From positions 1-64,000 of the forward strand of contig JAJZQX010000017.1 in NCBI GenBank assembly GCA_021806645.1: a stretch of DNA of 64,000 bases, read 5' to 3'. Position numbers and translations under genes: made by a program. This stretch comes from Myxococcales bacterium. GTDB taxonomy: Bacteria; Myxococcota; Myxococcia; Myxococcales; Anaeromyxobacteraceae. The notes beneath the pieces are model-generated. The model made no database searches, was not told the origin of the DNA, and saw nothing but the letters and a program-made list of their open reading frames with translations. Below, piece by piece: positions 1 through 9,850 of the stretch. Positions within the stretch are counted from its first letter, which is position 1. Each line of letters starts with the position of its first letter.

Positions 1-119
1 CGGCTCCCTCGCTCGTCCCCTGCCTGATGGCCTCGAAGCACGAACCACGAGGAGCAACCAAGCCGAGAGACACATCGACACAAACCAACGAGACAGCGGT
101 CTTGACAGGTCGTTCCATC
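1..119. other. Left-edge non-coding stretch
   Basis: No convincing gene is visible in these 119 bases. Base composition is less GC-rich than the flanking genes. It lies just downstream of the glycosyltransferase-like gene on the minus strand. A TTGACA-like hexamer occurs near 101-106, but no matching -10 element or downstream plus-strand gene supports a promoter. Confidence 0.4.
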
Positions 120-764
120 CTAGAACAGCCGCGGGTCGTCGAGGTGCCGCTCGCGCTCGGGCCCGGGGGGGAGATCGGCCTTCGCCCAGTGGGCGCAGCC
201 GAAGACGTGCGGGGAGACCCGGAGCCCCGGCGGCCCGAAGGCCCGGCGGCCGGACGTCCACCCGGCGTCGAGCCCGCCCCGGACGGCGAGCGGCCTGGCG
301 CCCTGGCCGTCGATCTCCTCGCCGGCGTCCAGCTCGCCGTGACGACGCTGAGGCACGGCCGGCCGCCTCGGATCGAGGTCGGTCTCGGTCCGGTGGCGAT
401 AGACCCGCAGTGTCTGCGCCCGCACCACGTCGAAGTCGTGCTCCCGGTTGAGCGCCGGGCGCGGATTGGTGCCCCATGGCTGCGGGAAGAGGAACTCGTC
501 GGCGTCCACCGCGAAGACCCAGTCGCAGCGGAGCGTCCGGTAGACGGCGTTGAGCCTGGCCACCCTCTGCTCGTCGTCGATGGGCCCGGTGAACCGCACG
601 GAGTCCACGGCGACGTTGGGGTAGCGCGCGCAGATGGCCAGCGTGTCGTCGTCGGTGCGGGAATCGACGCTGACGCTGATCCGGTCGGCGTACCGGTAGT
701 GGTCGAGGAAGAACGGCGCCAGGAAGGCCTGCTGGTGCCAGGCGGTGATGACCTCGACCCTCAC
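120..764 (-). CDS. Glycosyltransferase family 2-like protein
   Basis: The 214-residue product resembles the short GT2-like glycosyltransferases (Glyco_tranf_2_4 type). It has an N-terminal segment with 'VEVITAWHQ', an acidic 'DSRTDDDT' nucleotide-binding-like segment near 34-41, and a DxD-type motif 'DADEF' at 87-91 that would bind metal and sugar nucleotide. The C-terminal 90 residues are Arg/Gly/Pro-rich and less recognisable, and the protein is shorter than the roughly 300 residues common in the family. The GTG start overlaps the stop of the upstream gene in a GTGA, so the two are probably translationally coupled. Acceptor and donor sugars cannot be inferred. Confidence 0.65.
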   Translation of the reverse strand: MRVEVITAWHQQAFLAPFFLDHYRYADRISVSVDSRTDDDTLAICARYPNVAVDSVRFTGPIDDEQRVARLNAVYRTLRCDWVFAVDADEFLFPQPWGTNPRPALNREHDFDVVRAQTLRVYRHRTETDLDPRRPAVPQRRHGELDAGEEIDGQGARPLAVRGGLDAGWTSGRRAFGPPGLRVSPHVFGCAHWAKADLPPGPERERHLDDPRLF

Positions 765-1675
765 GGTGCTCCGTGGGCGTGCAGGCCGAGTCCCAGCACC
801 GGCACCAGCCTGACGCCGGCGGGGTCCTTCAGGTACTCGGCCGAGCCGACCAGGTCGGCGTCGAGCCAGGAGGCGAGCCGCCAGCGCAACCAGGCGGCGG
901 GGCCGCCACCCACGACGATGCCGCCCCCGGCGGCGCCGGCCAGGGCCTTGACCCCCAGCCGCAGCGAGATGGCCCGTCCCCCCATCGCGCGGGACACGGC
1001 CAGTCGAGCCGCCGGCTTCCGGGCGACGGTGACCCCGGCCCCGAACTCCCAGGCGCCCAGGTCGAGCGTCACCAGCGCCTCGCCGCCCACCGTCTTCTCG
1101 GTGGGAGCGGCCGTGGCCCCCAGCCAGCCGCCCCAGCTCCGCCGGTCGGTGGCCGCGGCCCCGGACGGGGGCAGGCCGCGCGAGGCTCGGAAGGCGTCGC
1201 GGAGCTCGTGCCCGACGCGCCGTAGCGCCTCCGCCACCTCGGCGCGCGAGGTCACGGTCTCGGACGAGCGGCCCACCACCGCGGCCCGCTTCACGTCCAC
1301 CAGCCGGCCCGACACCTGCAGCCGCCCCTCCAGCGAGCCGATCGAGGCCGAGGCCAGGTACTCGACTCCGAGTGAACCAGCGATCTCGGCGAGGCAGCTG
1401 GCGTCCTCGGTGCAGCCTGCCATCTGCTTCACCTTCTCCAGGCCGAGCATGGCCGAGAGGTCGCGGGTGGTGGTGGTGCGGAAGACCTGGCGGTCCTCGA
1501 TGGCGCCACCGAACAGCTCGGTGAGCGCGGAGGCGTCGAGCCCGGTCGCGTCGCGGCCGGTCAGGACCACGTCGAGAACGGCGAGGCGCGCCGGGACGGG
1601 CTTCCGGGCCGGGGCGGGCGTGGGGGGCGCGGCGGGCGCCGAGAGCAGCAGCGCGGCGAGGAGGACCGTGATCAC
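761..1675 (-). CDS. Exported TolB_N/FlgO-like protein of unknown function
   Basis: 304 residues starting at GTG 1675. This start follows the stop of the upstream gene in a GTGA overlap and places a hydrophobic signal peptide (residues 1-14, ending near 'SAPAA') at the N terminus; the frame stays open further upstream but that part is not signal-like. A Pro/Ala linker is followed by a domain starting 'ARLAVLDVVLTG' that resembles the N-terminal domains of TolB/FlgO-like proteins. Cys88 and Cys94 ('GCTEDASCLAEIAGSLGV') fit a conserved disulfide-like motif I know from deltaproteobacterial envelope proteins. The C-terminal half is Gly/Ala/Val-rich and could be beta-strand. Function unknown; envelope location inferred. 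Confidence 0.65.
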   Translation of the reverse strand: MITVLLAALLLSAPAAPPTPAPARKPVPARLAVLDVVLTGRDATGLDASALTELFGGAIEDRQVFRTTTTRDLSAMLGLEKVKQMAGCTEDASCLAEIAGSLGVEYLASASIGSLEGRLQVSGRLVDVKRAAVVGRSSETVTSRAEVAEALRRVGHELRDAFRASRGLPPSGAAATDRRSWGGWLGATAAPTEKTVGGEALVTLDLGAWEFGAGVTVARKPAARLAVSRAMGGRAISLRLGVKALAGAAGGGIVVGGGPAAWLRWRLASWLDADLVGSAEYLKDPAGVRLVPVLGLGLHAHGAP

Positions 1676-4600
1676 GAGTGGCTCCTGGAGCGGCGGGCGG
1701 CGAGGCCGAGAAGAGCCATGGCGAGCAGCAGCGCCTCGGGGCCGGCCGGACCCGAGCCGCAGGAGAAGCCGAGCGCCGCGCCCGGCCCGGCCCGCGGCCC
1801 GGCCTGGCCCGGCCCGGCGCCGCAGGTCCCGCCCTGGCACGTCCCCGAGGGGCAGCTCGTCGGGCAGCAGAAGCCCTCGACGCAGAGGCCCGAGGCGCAC
1901 TCGCCGGCGAGCGCGCAGGCGTCGCCCGGCAGCTTCAGGTAGGAGGCCAGCCGCACCTTGATCCGCTGGGCGCGGACGCCCGGAGCCGGGTCGAAGGCGC
2001 CGTAGGCGAGCAGCGTCCGCCCCACGCCGTCGCCCGCCGTGGCGCTGGGCGGGCGGGGGCTCGACAGGCCGGGCGTCACCACCCGCGTGGCGGCGGCGCG
2101 GACCGTGCCCGCGGCGCTGACCCAGCCGGTGTAGAGGCCGCCCGAATCGGGAGCCCAGCTCACCACGTGGTCGGTCCCGTCGAAGCTGGCCGCCGTCCAG
2201 GCGGCGGCGCCGGCGGCGCCGGCGGCGAGCTGGAGCGGGGTCCCGACCGCGGTGCCGTCGGACGCGACCATCTGGCCGTTGACGTCGGTGGCCTGGGTGG
2301 TCCAGTTGGCCTCCGGCCAGGCGACCAGGAAGGCCGGCGCTCCGGTGGCGGCGGCGCTCACCACCGGGTTGGGCGTGGGCGGCAGGCCGGCCGCCAGCGT
2401 CACCGTTCCCGCCGCCGGGGTTCCGCCCACGATGGTCCGGGCCAGGATGGTGGAGCCGGTCTCCTCGGACCAGGCGGCGAGGCAGCCGTCGCCGCGGCAG
2501 GCGAGCTGGCCGTGGAGCCGGTTGCCGGGGCTGGAGGGCGTGGCCACGACGGCGTCGCTCCTGGTCAGGAGGTCGAAGGGCTGGAGCCTGGCGTCTCGCA
2601 GCACCTGGCTGGGCGGCATGGCCTGGTCCTCGACGGTGTAGAGGAGGTGGTAGTCGGTCCCGTCGAAGGCGGCCGACTGCGGAAGCTCGTTGCGGGCGGC
2701 GTAGCTGGTGACCTGGGTGCTGGCCGGGTTGACGGCGCCGGCGGTGGTGACGCGCGTGGCCCAGATGTCGATGTTGCCGGCCGCGCGGCCGTCGGCCCAG
2801 GCCACCAGGAAGCCGCCGCCGCCGCCCACCGCCACCGCGCCGCCCTGGAAGCCGCCCGCGCTGGTGAGGTCCAGCCCGGCCGGGTCGAGCGCCGTGCCGT
2901 CGGCCTGGTTCAGCCGCACCGCGTAGACGTCGCTGGAGCCGGTGGCGGCCACGGTCCGCCTGTCCTCCCAGGCCACCAGCCAGACGCCGTCATGGTAGGC
3001 GGCGGCCGGGGCGCCTTCGTCGGTGGCGCCGGTGGTGAGGAGCAGGCTCCCGGGGCGCGAGTCGGACGGCGTGATCCGGTTGGCACGCACGTCGGCCGGC
3101 CCGCCCGAGGTGTCCTCCCAGACCAGCACCGGAGCGCTGGAGCCGTCGCGCACGGCGCGGACCGCGTTGACGGCGACGCCGGTGGCGGGGAAGACCTGGG
3201 TGGTCGCGGCCGGGCCCGGCGCGGGGTCCGTGATCAACGTGAACGGCGTGGCGGGGAAGGTCTTCACGATCGCCGACTGGCCTCCGCCCCATTGCGACTG
3301 CAGGAGCACGGCGAACCTGGCCCCATCCCACCAGGCCGAGAGGCCGGTGGCCTCGTTGTCGCTGGAGACGTTGGGCACCGCGATGGACCACGCCGTCGCG
3401 TCCGAGCTGGACTTGCTGAACCGCATGGCCAGCACCTGGCCGGGATAGGGTTCGGAGCCGTTCTTGAAGGCGGTGAGGACCAGCACGGTGCCGGCCCCGT
3501 CGCTGGCCAGCACCGGCTGGGAGAGGAAGTCGGGCGTGCCCGACTGGACGGTGCCGATGATGTAGTTGCCCGGGACGGTGGTGGCGGTGGGGTCCAGGCC
3601 GCCGCTGGTGGTGACGAAGGCGATGCGGATGGCCTGCGCGGTGGTCCCCGAGCTTCCACGCCAGGCCAGGAACCATCCGGAGCCGGTCCAGGTCACCGCC
3701 GGCCGATCCCAGCGGGCCGAGTCCGCGGGCGCCGTCGCCTTGGCCACCGGGACCGTCGGCGGGACCACCGTGCCGCCGCCGGCGAAGGTGGTGAAGCGGA
3801 CCTCCTGCGGGTCGTTCCAGACCACGGCCACGGTGGTGCCGTCGCTGGCGGCGTCGTAGCCCTGGACGTCTCCGTTGGCGTCGGTGGAGAGCTGGATGGG
3901 GGTGCCCACCAGCACCCCCGCGGCGGAGACCCGGGCCAGCTTGAGCCGGCGCCGCGTCGAGGAGACGCCCAGTCGATCGAAGCTGGAGTAGACGACGGCG
4001 AACTCCTTGACGCCCCCGTTCTCCGCCTGCACCACGATGGGCGCGCCGCAGTCGCTGGTGCTGGAGCCGGGGTCCACGTCGAGGCCGTCGGGGTCGAGGT
4101 CGGAAAGCGTGGACCCCGAGACCCGGGCGGCGCGGATCTGCGTCCCGCCGCCGAAGGACTGGACCACCTGGTCCTGCCAGGCCACCAGGCAGGTGCCGGG
4201 GCCGGAGGTGAGGCAGGCCGCCGAGGGCCTGACCTGCGCCCCCGAGGCCGGCCCGCCGCCGGGCGGCTGGTCCACGGCCCGCTCCACCGAGATGACCGGG
4301 TCGATCACCGCCGGGTAGGCGGCGGCCTCCAGCGCGGCGGCCGGCACGGTGACGTCGATGACACCGTTGGTGAACCGAACGGCGAGCGGCGTCGGCGTGC
4401 CGGCGGCGTCCAGCAGGGTGGCGGCGCCGTAGCGGACCATGGACCCGCGGCCGGGAGCGCCGAAGTGGAGGCCGCCCGCGGTGGCGCCCGCGAAGGCCAG
4501 CCCGGTGACGCGCACGCTCACCACCAGGTCACCGGTGCCGGCCGGGCGCGCCGCCAGCCGCCAGCGCTGCTCCACGCCATCGGCGCGGTTCTCCAGCCGT

Positions 4601-5001
4601 TCCTCGACCGCGCCTCGCGCCACCACCACCGTCGAGCCCTCGGCCCGGGCCGCCGCGCGGCCGGCCAGGGGGCGTCCCCCGCGCGTGATGGCCGTGGTCT
4701 CGAGCCGCAGCTCGGCGCCGCCGGCGTCCAGCGCGGCCAGGCGGGACCGGCCGGTGGCGTCCACCGAGAGCTGGTGGAACTCGCCGCGCGCCCGCAGCCA
4801 GTCGCCGTCGCGCCGGACGGCGCGGCGAACCTGCGCGACCACCTCGGAGAGGTCGAGCGCCGGGCCGCGCCCCGGGGGGGTGGTGGCGGACGCGGCCCGC
4901 ACGGTGGGCGGTGCGGCCGGCGTGGCCTCCGCGCTTCGCTCCGGCGGCGGCTGGCAAGCGGCGGCCACGACGGTGAGCGTGAGGAACAGGCGGCGGCGCA
5001 T
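1672..5001 (-). CDS. Large surface protein with lipoprotein-like signal and MYXO-CTERM-like anchor
   Basis: 1109 residues. The N terminus 'LTVVAAACQPP' carries a weak lipobox with Cys16. The long middle consists of beta-strand repeats such as 'LVAWEDRR', 'FLVAWADGRA' and 'WLVAWEDRRT' that recur at intervals and resemble blades of a propeller or similar repeat fold. Near the C terminus is a Cys-rich 'ALAGECASGLCVEGFCC' motif typical of myxobacterial surface proteins. It ends with a Cys, then a hydrophobic helix 'ALLLAMALLGLA' and an Arg-rich tail, the layout of MYXO-CTERM sorting signals. It is probably exported and surface-exposed. Ligand unknown. It is the first gene of a three-gene coupled operon. 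Confidence 0.75.
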   Translation of the reverse strand: MRRRLFLTLTVVAAACQPPPERSAEATPAAPPTVRAASATTPPGRGPALDLSEVVAQVRRAVRRDGDWLRARGEFHQLSVDATGRSRLAALDAGGAELRLETTAITRGGRPLAGRAAARAEGSTVVVARGAVEERLENRADGVEQRWRLAARPAGTGDLVVSVRVTGLAFAGATAGGLHFGAPGRGSMVRYGAATLLDAAGTPTPLAVRFTNGVIDVTVPAAALEAAAYPAVIDPVISVERAVDQPPGGGPASGAQVRPSAACLTSGPGTCLVAWQDQVVQSFGGGTQIRAARVSGSTLSDLDPDGLDVDPGSSTSDCGAPIVVQAENGGVKEFAVVYSSFDRLGVSSTRRRLKLARVSAAGVLVGTPIQLSTDANGDVQGYDAASDGTTVAVVWNDPQEVRFTTFAGGGTVVPPTVPVAKATAPADSARWDRPAVTWTGSGWFLAWRGSSGTTAQAIRIAFVTTSGGLDPTATTVPGNYIIGTVQSGTPDFLSQPVLASDGAGTVLVLTAFKNGSEPYPGQVLAMRFSKSSSDATAWSIAVPNVSSDNEATGLSAWWDGARFAVLLQSQWGGGQSAIVKTFPATPFTLITDPAPGPAATTQVFPATGVAVNAVRAVRDGSSAPVLVWEDTSGGPADVRANRITPSDSRPGSLLLTTGATDEGAPAAAYHDGVWLVAWEDRRTVAATGSSDVYAVRLNQADGTALDPAGLDLTSAGGFQGGAVAVGGGGGFLVAWADGRAAGNIDIWATRVTTAGAVNPASTQVTSYAARNELPQSAAFDGTDYHLLYTVEDQAMPPSQVLRDARLQPFDLLTRSDAVVATPSSPGNRLHGQLACRGDGCLAAWSEETGSTILARTIVGGTPAAGTVTLAAGLPPTPNPVVSAAATGAPAFLVAWPEANWTTQATDVNGQMVASDGTAVGTPLQLAAGAAGAAAWTAASFDGTDHVVSWAPDSGGLYTGWVSAAGTVRAAATRVVTPGLSSPRPPSATAGDGVGRTLLAYGAFDPAPGVRAQRIKVRLASYLKLPGDACALAGECASGLCVEGFCCPTSCPSGTCQGGTCGAGPGQAGPRAGPGAALGFSCGSGPAGPEALLLAMALLGLAARRSRSHS

Positions 5002-5129
5002 GCGGTGCCTCCCTCGCGCCGGCGCGGAGGCGGCGGCGACCGGTTCATTTCACCACAACTGGACGCCCCCCGTGCGGACTCCGGTGGGGGGGTCGCACGG
5101 GGGGCGGGGAGACCAGGGTGCGCCGGGCG

Positions 5130-6464
5130 CTAGCGGCCCGGGGCCGGCGCCGGGCGCAGCGTCAGCAGGTGCTTGATGACCACCAGCGCTCCGCCCAGCA
5201 CCAGGAAGCCGTGGAGGAAGACGATCATCATCCAGAAGCGGATGGGCGACTGGGCCACGATGTACGGCTGCCCCTGCACGCGCTCCAGGTAGGTCTGGAG
5301 CACGCCGGCCACGGCCATGGCCAGGCTCATCCCCACCACGCCCGAGCTGAGCAGCCAGAAGCCCCAGTGGCCGCCCCGCTCGTCGTACCGCCCCTCGGGG
5401 AAGCCCTTGAGGCGCGGGATGGCGAAGTAGAAGAAGGAGAGGTTGAGGAGCACGTAGGCGCCGAAGAAGGCGAGGTGGCCGTGCGAGACCGTCACCTGGC
5501 TGCCGTGGGTGTAGTAGTTGATCTGCGGCAGCGTGTGGGCGAAGCCGAAGAGGCCGGCGCCCACGAAGTGGAGCACCGCCATGCCGATCACGTAGACCCA
5601 GGTCAGCCTCGGCTGGGGCCGCGAGCTGTGCCTCATCGAGCGCCAGGTGTCGATGAGCATGAAGGCGATGGGGAGCGGCTCGAGCGCCGAGAAGATCCCG
5701 CCCACCCAGAGCCAGTACCTGGGCGCGGCGATCCAGTAGTAGTGGTGGCCGGTCCCGGCCAGGCCGGTGAAGAGGAACAGCCCCAGCTCGACGTAGAGCC
5801 ACTTCTCGACGACCTTCCGCTCCACGCCGGTGAGCTGGATCATCATGAAGGCCATGAGCGCGGCGGTGACCAGCTCCCAGGCCCCCTCCACCCAGAGGTG
5901 GATCACCCACCACCAGTAGTACCAGTCGATGGCCAGGTTCTCGTAGAAGGGCATGCCGAACAGGTACATGGCCGCCAGGAAGACCAGCCCGGCCAGCAGC
6001 GTCCCCTGCACGGCGGTGAAGCGCCGGGCGCGGAAGATGGTGACGGCCACGTTGGCCAGGAACATCAGCGCCCCGATCACCACCAGGACGTCGAGCGTGG
6101 TGGGGATCTCCAGCAGCGGGCGGCCCTGCGTCCAGCCGAAGAAGAAACCGACCAGCGCCGCCACGCCGGTGCCGGTGAGCAGGATGAGCTGGGCGTAGGC
6201 CACCCGCGGCCAGGCCAGCTCGCTCTGGGTCTCCTCGGGCACCGTGTAGTAGGTCGCGCCCATGAAGCCGAGCAGCAGCCAGAGCACCAGCAGGTTGGTG
6301 TGCATGGCGCGGGCGGTGGAGAAGGGGAAGACGTTCACCACCTCCTGCGGCACCGTGTAGAAGTAGTTGAAGGCGATGTAGAGCCCCATCACCAGCTGCA
6401 GGGCGAAGAGCAGCAGGGCCACGACGAAGTAGGGGTAGGCGACGCGCTGGGTCTTGAAGTTCAC
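5130..6464 (-). CDS. norB: Nitric oxide reductase catalytic subunit NorB
   Basis: 444-residue integral membrane haem protein that reduces 2 NO to N2O with electrons from NorC. The start is the GTG at 6464, overlapping the norC stop as GTGA. Visible ligands are His55 (low-spin haem b), the NorB signature 'HLWVEGAWE' with His189, Glu193 and Glu197, 'HHYYW' with His240/His241 (FeB ligands), and 'SHGHLAFFGAY' with His328 and His330 (haem b3 and haem b). The Glu-containing HLWVEG motif and lack of a CuB Tyr-His pair separate it from cytochrome oxidases. There is no fused quinol-oxidase N-terminal extension, so this is the cNOR rather than the qNOR type. About twelve hydrophobic helices are expected. 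Confidence 0.93.
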   Translation of the reverse strand: MNFKTQRVAYPYFVVALLLFALQLVMGLYIAFNYFYTVPQEVVNVFPFSTARAMHTNLLVLWLLLGFMGATYYTVPEETQSELAWPRVAYAQLILLTGTGVAALVGFFFGWTQGRPLLEIPTTLDVLVVIGALMFLANVAVTIFRARRFTAVQGTLLAGLVFLAAMYLFGMPFYENLAIDWYYWWWVIHLWVEGAWELVTAALMAFMMIQLTGVERKVVEKWLYVELGLFLFTGLAGTGHHYYWIAAPRYWLWVGGIFSALEPLPIAFMLIDTWRSMRHSSRPQPRLTWVYVIGMAVLHFVGAGLFGFAHTLPQINYYTHGSQVTVSHGHLAFFGAYVLLNLSFFYFAIPRLKGFPEGRYDERGGHWGFWLLSSGVVGMSLAMAVAGVLQTYLERVQGQPYIVAQSPIRFWMMIVFLHGFLVLGGALVVIKHLLTLRPAPAPGR

Positions 6465-7177
6465 GGCGTGCTCCGATCGGCCAGGCTGGTGATGAACTCG
6501 GCGACGGAGCGGCGCTGCGACTCCGAGAGCGTGCCGAAGGCGGGCATGACCGCGCCCGGGGTCATGGCCTCCGGGTCGGCGAGGTACCTGGTGATCCAGG
6601 CGGCGTCGCGGCGGGTGGCGATGTACTCGAAGCGGGGGCCGCGGTGCTCCCCGGCGTCGCCGAGGGCGTGGCAGCTCAGGCAGTTCTCCTGCGCCACCAG
6701 GGCCGCTCCGGGCGACATGGCCGCGCCGCCGATGAGCCGCCGGGTGGCGGCCTTCCAGCGGGTCGCCGAGTCCTGCGGCGGCCAGTCGTGGTTGTCGATG
6801 TCGCTGACCCAGCGCAGGAAGTCCACCAGCCGGTCGATCTCCTCCGGCTTGACGTGCTGCTGCGGCATCTTCCGGTAGGAGCCGGCCAAGACCTTTTCCG
6901 GCGACGCGATGCGCAGCCGGATGGCGTCCTCCCCCAGCCGCTTGTAGGCCCGGGTCAGATCGGGCGCGTAGTAGGCGCCGAAGCCGAGGATGGTGTGGCA
7001 GTCGTTGCAGTTGTACTTCTCGAAGGCGCGCTTGCCGGCGACGACGTTGGCGTCCAGCCGGTCGGCGTGGGTCAGCGCCGCGAACGAGCGGTGCGTGTCC
7101 CAGGTCATCCCGAGGAACAGCGCCAGCGACGACAAGGTGCCCACCCAGAAGATGAGCTTTGCTGCACGTTGGCTCAC
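6461..7177 (-). CDS. norC: Nitric oxide reductase cytochrome c subunit NorC, diheme form
   Basis: 238 residues from GTG 7177, chosen because it gives the standard NorC N terminus with one membrane anchor (about residues 9-24). The family domain contains 'CNDCH' (Cys57, Cys60, His61) and 'RKMP' (Met104), and ends near 'WPPQD'. An added C-terminal domain has a second haem motif 'CLSCH' (Cys166, Cys169, His170) and a probable axial Met211 in 'VMPAF'. Classical NorC is about 150 residues with one haem, so this is an extended form. It passes electrons from periplasmic donors to NorB, the next gene. Confidence 0.9.
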   Translation of the reverse strand: MSQRAAKLIFWVGTLSSLALFLGMTWDTHRSFAALTHADRLDANVVAGKRAFEKYNCNDCHTILGFGAYYAPDLTRAYKRLGEDAIRLRIASPEKVLAGSYRKMPQQHVKPEEIDRLVDFLRWVSDIDNHDWPPQDSATRWKAATRRLIGGAAMSPGAALVAQENCLSCHALGDAGEHRGPRFEYIATRRDAAWITRYLADPEAMTPGAVMPAFGTLSESQRRSVAEFITSLADRSTP

Positions 7178-7420
7178 GGAGGTTCCCGTTTCTCTCGCGG
7201 AAGTGGGATGCGAGGCTCGCCAGACCTCGCAAGCCGCTTGCCAACCGCAAGCGTCCGGAAGGACTGGACCTGCGGGGCTTCCCACCCCGGGCGCCACCGA
7301 AGGGTGGGTTCGAGATCAACTCCGTATGGGTGGTCCGGCCGCCACGGGCCGGGAGGACGCGAGGCCGGGAAGACGGGGGCTCGATTGAATAGTGGCGGCG
7401 CCTGGGGCATCTATCCGACC
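7178..7420. other. Divergent intergenic region between norC and an exported-protein gene
   Basis: These 243 bases must hold the promoters of the minus-strand norCB operon and the plus-strand gene at 7421. A 7-bp inverted repeat, CCCACCC (7281-7287) and GGGTGGG (7302-7308), lies about 105-130 bases upstream of norC and could be an operator or transcript hairpin. I see no full FNR/DNR palindrome and no convincing sigma-70 promoter. Confidence 0.35.
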
Positions 7421-7807
7421 ATGCGAAACCTCCTCTTCGCCGCCGTCGCCGCGTCGTTCCTCGTCCCCCGGCCGGCCGCCGCCCAGGTCTCGGTCACGCT
7501 CCGCCTGGACCTGCCGGTGGTGCTCCCCGCGCTGGTGGTGGTGGAGCCGGGCATCCGGGTCGTCCCGGGAGTCAACGAGGAGGTCTTCCTCGTGGACGGC
7601 TTCTACTGGGTCCGGCGCGACGCCCACTGGTACCGGTCACACGATCACCGGAGCGGCTGGGTGGCCGTCGAGTCGCGCGGCGTGCCGCCGCGGCTGGTCA
7701 GGATCCCGCCCGGTCACTACCGCAAGTGGCACCCGCGGGAGAAGCACGACCAGGGCGACCACGAGAGGCGCGGCAAGTCGAAGAAGGGGCACGGCAGGGA
7801 CGACTGA
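7421..7807 (+). CDS. Small exported protein of unknown function
   Basis: 128 residues starting at ATG 7421, with a clear signal peptide ('LLFAAVAASFLV', cleavage near 'AAAQ'). The mature part has an aromatic core 'VDGFYWVRRDAHWYRS' and 'IPPGHYRKWHP', reminiscent of small envelope proteins with Tyr/Trp-rich motifs, and a highly charged Lys/Arg/Asp/His tail from about residue 106. It faces the dinG-type gene convergently. I do not recognise a specific family and assign no function. Confidence 0.7.
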   Translation: MRNLLFAAVAASFLVPRPAAAQVSVTLRLDLPVVLPALVVVEPGIRVVPGVNEEVFLVDGFYWVRRDAHWYRSHDHRSGWVAVESRGVPPRLVRIPPGHYRKWHPREKHDQGDHERRGKSKKGHGRDD

Positions 7808-7843
7808 GCCGGCGCCTCGACGAGCCGCGGCCGGGGCGGCGGC

Positions 7844-9846
<2,003 letters not shown>

Positions 9847-9850
<4 letters not shown>

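Noticed and set aside
120-420. Frameshift in the C-terminal part of the glycosyltransferase-like gene
   Set aside because: The other frames do not give a better family match there, and 'HWAKADLPPG' near the end is plausible in the given frame; truncation or divergence is as likely.
1678-5133. 1151-residue plus-strand open frame opposite the surface protein
   Set aside because: Low-complexity Gly/Ala/Arg/Val translation without family motifs; a third-position GC shadow of the real minus-strand gene.
7281-7308. Inverted repeat upstream of norC as an FNR/DNR or NsrR site
   Set aside because: The CCCACCC/GGGTGGG arms do not match those regulators' consensus; kept only as a note on the intergenic region.
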